Below are positions 61,049 through 64,000 of a DNA stretch of 64,000 nt, piece by piece. The position numbers and the translations under genes were made by a program. Numbering within the stretch: position 1 is the stretch's first letter; each line of letters starts with the position of its first letter. The stretch lies in assembly GCF_017744695.1 (NCBI RefSeq), contig NZ_JAGIAS010000001.1, positions 1,083,013 to 1,147,012 of the forward strand. Reading direction: 5' to 3'. The notes beneath the pieces were generated by a model. It did not search any database and was not told where the DNA came from. It saw nothing but the letters and a program-made list of their open reading frames with translations. Origin of the DNA: Dyadobacter sp. Its GTDB lineage: Bacteria > Bacteroidota > Bacteroidia > Cytophagales > Spirosomataceae.

Positions 61049-61591
61049 ATGATGAACGGCCAGGATGATTTGCTTCTTATTTCCCTGATCAAGCAAGGAG
61101 ATAACCGCGCGCTGGATTGCCTCTTCCGGAAGTACTATTACTCGTTATGCCGTTTTGCCACTTACCTCAACAACCGCAAGGATCTCGCAGAAGAAATCGT
61201 AGCCGATGTCTTTTTCAGGATCTGGGAAAAACGTGATAGCCTGACCGTCGAAAAGAACGTCCGCTCCTATCTCTTTACCGCCACCCGGCATACCTGCATC
61301 AATTACATGAAGCAGGAAAAACACATTATGGAAGAGCTCAGCGACGATATCATCGAAGAAACGCCCGGCCCGGACGACGAACTGATGTACCACGAGCTCG
61401 AAACACGCATTACCGACCTCATTAATTATCTCCCGCAAAAAAGAAAGGCGATCTTCCAGCTCAACCGCTTCGAGGGCTTCACCTACAACGAAATCGCCGA
61501 AATCCTCTCCCTTTCCGCCAAAACAGTAGAAAACCAAATGGGCAAGGCCATTAAGCAGCTAAAACTTCTGCAAAAAACTTATCAGATTTAA
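61049..61591 (+). CDS. ECF RNA polymerase sigma factor (third unit)
   Basis: This 180-residue ECF sigma factor has region 2 (RALDCLFRKYYYSLCRFATYL, DLAEEIVADVFFRIWEKRD) and region 4 (LPQKRKAIFQLNRFEGFTYNEIAEILSLSAKTVENQ). The FecR-like gene follows after 69 bp, then an STN-containing SusC gene, as in the other two units. Confidence 0.94.
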   Translation: MMNGQDDLLLISLIKQGDNRALDCLFRKYYYSLCRFATYLNNRKDLAEEIVADVFFRIWEKRDSLTVEKNVRSYLFTATRHTCINYMKQEKHIMEELSDDIIEETPGPDDELMYHELETRITDLINYLPQKRKAIFQLNRFEGFTYNEIAEILSLSAKTVENQMGKAIKQLKLLQKTYQI

Positions 61592-61660
61592 AAAAAATTC
61601 TGGAAGGATGGGGGTATGCCCATTTTTTCTTTGTCCTAACGTTAGAAAGCTCTGAATTTG

Positions 61661-62695
61661 ATGTCCGATCACACACCATGGCCCCTTATCGCCAAGTATC
61701 TGGCTGGCGAATGCAGCCCGGAAGAAAAACTGGCTATGGAATGGTGGCTTGAAGAATACGATAACCTGCTGCGATTCCGGCAGATAGAAGCGGCATGGAA
61801 GCAGGAAAAGGAACCGGAAAGCGATCCGGCATTCAACCTGGACAGCGGACTTTCGAAGCTGCACGCGAAGATGGCGGAGCAGGAAAGCCTGTTCGAAGAA
61901 GAAGTCGGGGAGCGGCCACGGTATTTCAAGATCAGCTCGTGGATGGCCGCCGCGGGGATTTTGCTGGCAACGGGGCTGGGTTATTTATGGGTGAACCGGC
62001 AGCATGAAGGGCATAATACTACCCGCGTTGCCATGGAAACCAAAACAAGCGGCTCAAAAGAGATCGTAAGCGTCGAGCTGTCCGACGGGACGCAGGTTTG
62101 GCTCAACAAAAACAGTAAACTCGAATACCCAAAAACATTTGACGGGGACGAAAGGCAGGTTTATCTGCAGGGAGAAGCGTTTTTCGAAGTGGTACCCAAT
62201 CCCGAGAAACCATTTATTGTGAAGAGTGAAAAGATTTCGACCCGTGTTTTGGGGACGTCGTTTGATGTAAAGGCCTATAATGGGGACGAGACTGCGTCGG
62301 TGTCGGTTGCGACCGGGAAAGTAGAGGTTAGCAAGGAAATCGAGGAAGGCGAACCGGTCCGGATTACGCAACTGACCCCCGAGCAGGAACTCGTGATTAA
62401 TACAAAAAAAGACGAAACGTATATTAATATCGTTAGCGTCGCAAACATTGCACCATGGCACCTTGGCCAGCTTGTTTTCAGGGACAATACTTACGACGAA
62501 GTGATGCAGGCATTGCAGGAGCGCTTCGGGAAAAAGATTGTATTTAAAAGCAACATTGGCAAATGCCGGGTAATGGCCAGTTTCAATTCCAATGCATCAT
62601 TGAATGATGTGCTAAAATTGCTGAGTATGTCCAATTCTTTTGATTATGTGATCGGCAGAGACGTTGTTACCATCACAGGAGGCACATGCCATTAG
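61661..62695 (+). CDS. FecR-family anti-sigma factor (third unit)
   Basis: A 344-residue anti-sigma protein with a cytoplasmic N-terminus (LIAKYLAGECSPEEKLAMEWWLEE), one transmembrane helix near residue 95 (ISSWMAAAGILLATGLGYLWV), a periplasmic FecR domain (LSDGTQVWLNKNSKLEYPKTF, GEAFFEVVPN, GTSFDVKAYNG) and a DUF4974 C-terminus (LVFRDNTYDEVMQALQERFGK). A TTG one codon upstream is less likely than this ATG. It pairs with the sigma factor at 61049. Confidence 0.93.
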   Translation: MSDHTPWPLIAKYLAGECSPEEKLAMEWWLEEYDNLLRFRQIEAAWKQEKEPESDPAFNLDSGLSKLHAKMAEQESLFEEEVGERPRYFKISSWMAAAGILLATGLGYLWVNRQHEGHNTTRVAMETKTSGSKEIVSVELSDGTQVWLNKNSKLEYPKTFDGDERQVYLQGEAFFEVVPNPEKPFIVKSEKISTRVLGTSFDVKAYNGDETASVSVATGKVEVSKEIEEGEPVRITQLTPEQELVINTKKDETYINIVSVANIAPWHLGQLVFRDNTYDEVMQALQERFGKKIVFKSNIGKCRVMASFNSNASLNDVLKLLSMSNSFDYVIGRDVVTITGGTCH

Positions 62696-62783
62696 GCGCC
62701 CCGTTCCATCCTACTTTCGAGCATCCCTGACAGAATCCTTGCAGCCGTATGCCGCGCGCTGCGGGTAAGGTGTTTTGACTATG

Positions 62784-62810
62784 AATTATTATGAAGTTGA
62801 AATAATAATT
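62784..62810 (+). promoter_or_regulatory. hairpin in the third fecR-susC gap
   Basis: AATTATTAT (62784-62792) and ATAATAATT (62802-62810) form a perfect 9-bp AT stem with a 9-nt loop, 43 bp before the receptor start. There is no T-run, so it is not a classical terminator. Confidence 0.5.
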
Positions 62811-62852
62811 GAATCCCTCAAATCCATTTAACCTCAACCTACTCAAAACAGT

Positions 62853-64000
62853 ATGCGAAAAAAGTTACCAGACACCCACCTGAACACAGGAACAGCGCTC
62901 AGGCAAGGCTTGGCCTTGATGATGGCATGTTTGATGTTCGTACAACCGCTCTTTGCTTCTGCCTCACGATCCATTCAGGGCATCGAAGAAGTAAAAATTT
63001 CGCTCGATCTGAAAGATGTGACACTTCAAAGTGCCTTTATTGCGATCGAGAAAAAGAGTGATTTCAAGTTTATCACCAGCATCGAACGCATCGATAAGAA
63101 ACGGAAGATTTCTATCCATGCCGAGAAAAAGCCGGTAAAAGAGGTGCTTGAAACCATTTTGAACGGTACCGGACTGGGTTATACTCAGGTTGAGAATAAC
63201 ATCGTGATCAGCACCAAGCAGGAAAAGGCTACCAGCCAGATGACCCAGCCTGCGGCAGCTGTGAACCTGGCCAAGGAAATCAAGGGGACTGTAAAAGATA
63301 ATGCAGGTGCAGGCATTCCCGGCACGAATATCCTTGTGAAAGGGACCACCCAGGGCACCACAACAGGTGCCGACGGTACCTATTCGATCAATGTCCCTGA
63401 CGAAAACGCCGTACTGGTGTTTTCATCGATTGGTTATGTGTCGCAGGAAATCGCCGTGGGCAGCAAAACTACTATCGACGTTACGTTGGCAGAGGACGTG
63501 AAACAACTCGGCGAAGTGGTGGTAACCGCATTGGGTATCGAGCGCAACGCAAAGACGCTCACGTACGCGACCCAGCAAATTGACGGTAAAAAGCTTACGG
63601 ATGTGCGCGATGCAAACTTCGTGAACACGCTCTCCGGTAAAGTGGCCGGTGCAGTGATTACGCAAGGCTCGTCGGGCCCTGGTTCGGCGACGCGCGTCGT
63701 ACTTCGTGGTAACCGCTCTATTGCCGGCAACAACAATGCACTGTTCGTGGTAGACGGCGTCCCCATCGACAATACTGCCCGCAGCCAGGTAACGAGCGAT
63801 TTTGGCGGGATCAACGGCAGCGATGGTGCAGCCAACATTAACCCGGACGATATCGAGTCCATGAACATCCTGAAAGGCGCCGCAGCCTCCGCATTGTACG
63901 GTAGCCGTGCGGCAAACGGCGTGATCATGATCACTACTAAAAAAGGAAAAGCGGGCAAGGTATCAGCCGATATCAATTCCGGTGTTGTGGTCGAATCCCC
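62853..64000 (+). CDS. SusC/RagA-type TonB-dependent receptor with STN domain, cut by window edge (third unit)
   Basis: The frame runs from ATG 62853 to the end of the window (382 residues). Visible are a signal sequence with a long charged N-region, an STN domain (VTLQSAFIAIEKKSDFKFI to NNIVIS), a carboxypeptidase-like domain (GIPGTNILVKGTTQGT, FSSIGYVSQEI), a TonB-box-like LGEVVVTALGIERN and a plug reaching FVVDGVPIDNT and LKGAAASALYGSRAANGV. The barrel is beyond the window. The ALG form after EVVVT is typical of the GIERN SusC subgroup. A SusD gene is expected next. Confidence 0.94.
   Translation, partial: MRKKLPDTHLNTGTALRQGLALMMACLMFVQPLFASASRSIQGIEEVKISLDLKDVTLQSAFIAIEKKSDFKFITSIERIDKKRKISIHAEKKPVKEVLETILNGTGLGYTQVENNIVISTKQEKATSQMTQPAAAVNLAKEIKGTVKDNAGAGIPGTNILVKGTTQGTTTGADGTYSINVPDENAVLVFSSIGYVSQEIAVGSKTTIDVTLAEDVKQLGEVVVTALGIERNAKTLTYATQQIDGKKLTDVRDANFVNTLSGKVAGAVITQGSSGPGSATRVVLRGNRSIAGNNNALFVVDGVPIDNTARSQVTSDFGGINGSDGAANINPDDIESMNILKGAAASALYGSRAANGVIMITTKKGKAGKVSADINSGVVVES

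Noticed and set aside
1..64000. rRNA, tRNA, insertion sequence or prophage genes
   Set aside because: No conserved rRNA blocks, tRNA-like cloverleaf or TTCRANNC arm in the gaps examined, transposase or phage structural protein was seen. A covariance-model scan would be needed to exclude a tRNA completely.

Overview
The window comes from a Bacteroidota chromosome, most likely a Cytophagales/Spirosomataceae member close to Dyadobacter. Three ECF sigma - FecR anti-sigma - SusC-type receptor units, two with SusD partners, point to this group, as do a GLPGLI/TonB-receptor pair, 7TM-DISM sensor kinases, DUF2851, a Nudix-type arabinose regulator and the general lack of Shine-Dalgarno sequences. Genus placement is inference from protein style. 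I found no rRNA, tRNA, CRISPR array, phage or intact insertion sequence.

Layout. 1-9.4 kb: a cut GLPGLI gene with its outer-membrane receptor, a YfcE-like phosphoesterase, an M28-PDZ peptidase coupled to a MerR regulator, an SRPBCC protein, an acyltransferase and a lipoprotein esterase. 9.4-16.9 kb: a tight five-gene operon holding an E1-like/nitroreductase fusion (Rv1355c/MoeY type), a GNAT-like acyl/acetyltransferase, a 7TM-DISM histidine kinase, a REC-kinase and a lone receiver. A second lone receiver is divergent to it. This is the best candidate for an undescribed system: a possible small-molecule synthesis and sensing cassette. 17.3-22.9 kb: two small proteins, then araB-araA-araD with a Nudix-family AraR, separated from araB by a 0.4 kb repeat cassette.

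23.1-39.8 kb: two successive ECF sigma-FecR-SusC-SusD units. The first ends in a Tat-exported metallophosphoesterase and the second in a secreted endonuclease/exonuclease/phosphatase-fold hydrolase, so both look more like phosphoester scavenging loci than ordinary glycan loci. 39.8-50.3 kb: housekeeping and accessory genes (DUF6934 pair, a cut DUF4369 protein, a W/Y/H- and Pro-rich secreted protein, mtgA, DUF2851, a CCA-type nucleotidyltransferase, a HigB toxin with an antitoxin lacking its HTH, truncated haemoglobin, AMP nucleosidase, a lone HsdR_N protein, YceI with MarR). 50.5-60.7 kb: maf, GH13, SMP-30, GtrA, thiolase, MFS transporter, a very acidic small protein, a CBM9-like protein and a lactonase. 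61.0-64.0 kb: a third ECF sigma-FecR-SusC unit, cut by the window edge.

Non-coding DNA is unusually structured. There are paired inverted arrays of an 8-bp TGAATGAG-like unit at two loci, a 14-bp tandem repeat in a convergent gap, degenerate 10-bp phased repeats just before two start codons, hairpins in all three fecR-susC gaps, and a 29-bp dyad upstream of the MarR gene. All calls rest on reading the sequence and recalled family knowledge; no database search was run.
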